Below the pieces are notes generated by a model. That model ran no database searches. It saw only the letters and a program-made list of their open reading frames with translations, and was not told the origin of the DNA. A stretch of DNA of 6,560 bases from assembly GCA_028276365.1 (NCBI GenBank), contig JAPYWL010000058.1, positions 1 through 6,560 on the forward strand. Direction: 5' to 3'. The first letter of the stretch is position 1. Each line of letters starts with the position of its first letter. This DNA comes from Deltaproteobacteria bacterium. GTDB lineage: Bacteria; DRYD01. Positions 5,830 through 6,560 of the stretch are shown piece after piece. Position numbers and translations under genes: made by a program.

Positions 5830-6560
5830 GTGGCTAAACCCAAAAATGAGGAAAAAATAAATGAAGAAAAATCAAAGGATCTCCCAAATGAAATCCAACA
5901 AAACATTAATAATTCTCAAAATTTAGGATCAATAGATACTAATATTAATGAAAATAATAATGTATCCCTAGTATATAGAAAACGATTATTTCCTGGCATA
6001 GCTATTAAGGCTATTCAACATCCATTTGATGCAAAAGCTACAGAGCTATTATCCAAGGTTCCTTTATTACCTCAATTATTAAAATTTTTAAATAAAGTTT
6101 TTCAAGAAGAGTCTTTATATGTTTTATATCATGGAAGTTATCTAAAAGTTTCCCCTATTCAATATCCAAGATTGTATAAAGTATTTGAAGAAGCAGTTAA
6201 TATTCTTGATTTAAAAGTAATGCCAACATTGTTTTTAGCTAATATGGGTAGTCCTATAGTATTTTCAGCAGGAGTTGAACAACCTTTTATTATTGTTAGC
6301 TCTGAAATAACAGAAATATTAAGTGAAGAAGAATTGTTGTTCATGATAGGTAGAGAAATAGGTTTAATAAAATTTGGTCAAAATATTTATAAAACTTTAG
6401 CAGCACTATTAGGAATTGTTGGAGCAGGAGGAATTAGTATACTTTCAAATTTTATAAACATTGGCGGATTTAATTTAGGGGGAATAGGTTCTGTAGCAGC
6501 AGGAGGGGGATTATTTATACTTGGAGCAACTTTAATATATTGGGAAAGAATGACTCATTT
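5830..6560 (+). CDS. M48-type peptidase homologue lacking the zinc ligands (partial, 3' end beyond window)
   Basis: The first 243 residues of a membrane-linked M48 family protein. The start is GTG at 5830, with AAAGAGGTG about 8 bases upstream. Residues 1-45 are Asn/Glu/Lys-rich low complexity. Then come family signatures of the soluble-plus-hairpin M48 group: RLFPGI (52-57), a helix with H64-P65-x-D, VSPIQYPRL, L-D-L-K-V-M-P-T-L-F, SAGVEQPFIIVSS, and ILSEEELLFMIG. The next segment aligns without gaps to G-HELGH-xxxGH but reads G-REIGL-IKFGQ: R175, L179 and Q184 replace the histidines, and only E176 is kept. Two hydrophobic segments (about 189-207 and 218-238) form a likely membrane hairpin, followed by W-E-R-M-T-H, where relatives usually have W-x-R-x-x-E with the third metal ligand. 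It is therefore probably not a zinc peptidase. Role unknown; it may bind or regulate an active paralogue (inference). Confidence 0.8.
   Translation, partial: MAKPKNEEKINEEKSKDLPNEIQQNINNSQNLGSIDTNINENNNVSLVYRKRLFPGIAIKAIQHPFDAKATELLSKVPLLPQLLKFLNKVFQEESLYVLYHGSYLKVSPIQYPRLYKVFEEAVNILDLKVMPTLFLANMGSPIVFSAGVEQPFIIVSSEITEILSEEELLFMIGREIGLIKFGQNIYKTLAALLGIVGAGGISILSNFINIGGFNLGGIGSVAAGGGLFILGATLIYWERMTH

Noticed and set aside
5384-6000. Shared K-R-L-F-P-G peptide in NusG and the M48 homologue as a sign of duplication
   Set aside because: Each is an independently conserved family motif (FPGY of NusG, FPGI of this M48 group); the flanking residues are unrelated.
5482-6344. Minus-strand open frames opposite nusG and the M48 gene (5482-5673, 6159-6344)
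   Set aside because: They are short, lie inside clear + strand genes and show no recognisable protein features.
1-6560. Insertion sequences, CRISPR arrays, attachment sites, toxin-antitoxin or phage genes
   Set aside because: No transposase-like protein, no spaced repeat array, no long terminal repeats and no foreign-looking gene block were found.

Overview
The window is a very AT-rich bacterial segment with nine genes, all on the + strand and tightly packed. No gene-free stretch exceeds about 110 bases. UGA ends the sigma-factor gene and tryptophan is read from TGG, so the standard bacterial code applies and a mycoplasma-type code is excluded. The protein set is free-living bacterial: an amidohydrolase-like peptidoglycan muramidase tail, a sigma factor, ComM, EF-Tu, L33, SecE and NusG. 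The sequences are diverged from well-known model phyla, so I read this as an uncultured or poorly sampled AT-rich bacterium. I cannot place it in a phylum by eye.

Layout. Bases 3-296 are the C-terminal end of a NamZ-type (DUF1343) exo-N-acetylmuramidase. A diverged sigma-70 family factor (313-1020) follows after 16 bases. A possible promoter leads into an unrecognised zinc-ribbon plus helical protein (1091-1657). Then comes a complete ComM/YifB AAA+ ATPase (1686-3272). The second half is the classic translation/secretion block tuf (3384-4580), rpmG (4650-4814), secE (4835-5026), nusG (5078-5737). The window ends inside a membrane-linked M48-type peptidase homologue (5830 to beyond 6560).

How the parts relate. 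tuf-rpmG-secE-nusG is a recognised conserved cluster supplying elongation factor, ribosomal protein, translocon subunit and transcription elongation factor. The usual next gene, rplK, is replaced here by the M48 homologue, and no tRNA-Trp lies in the block. The upstream genes (cell-wall recycling, sigma factor, zinc-ribbon, ComM) have no obvious shared pathway.

Most notable points: the M48 homologue has lost the metal-binding histidines of its HExxH motif while keeping the fold's other signatures, so it looks like a pseudo-peptidase. Between nusG and that gene lies a strong Shine-Dalgarno followed by an 8-bp hairpin with a GGAA loop that contains a TTG start of a 10-codon frame. The zinc-ribbon protein is a real but unassigned gene. 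I see no mobile element, CRISPR array, or clearly new multi-gene system.
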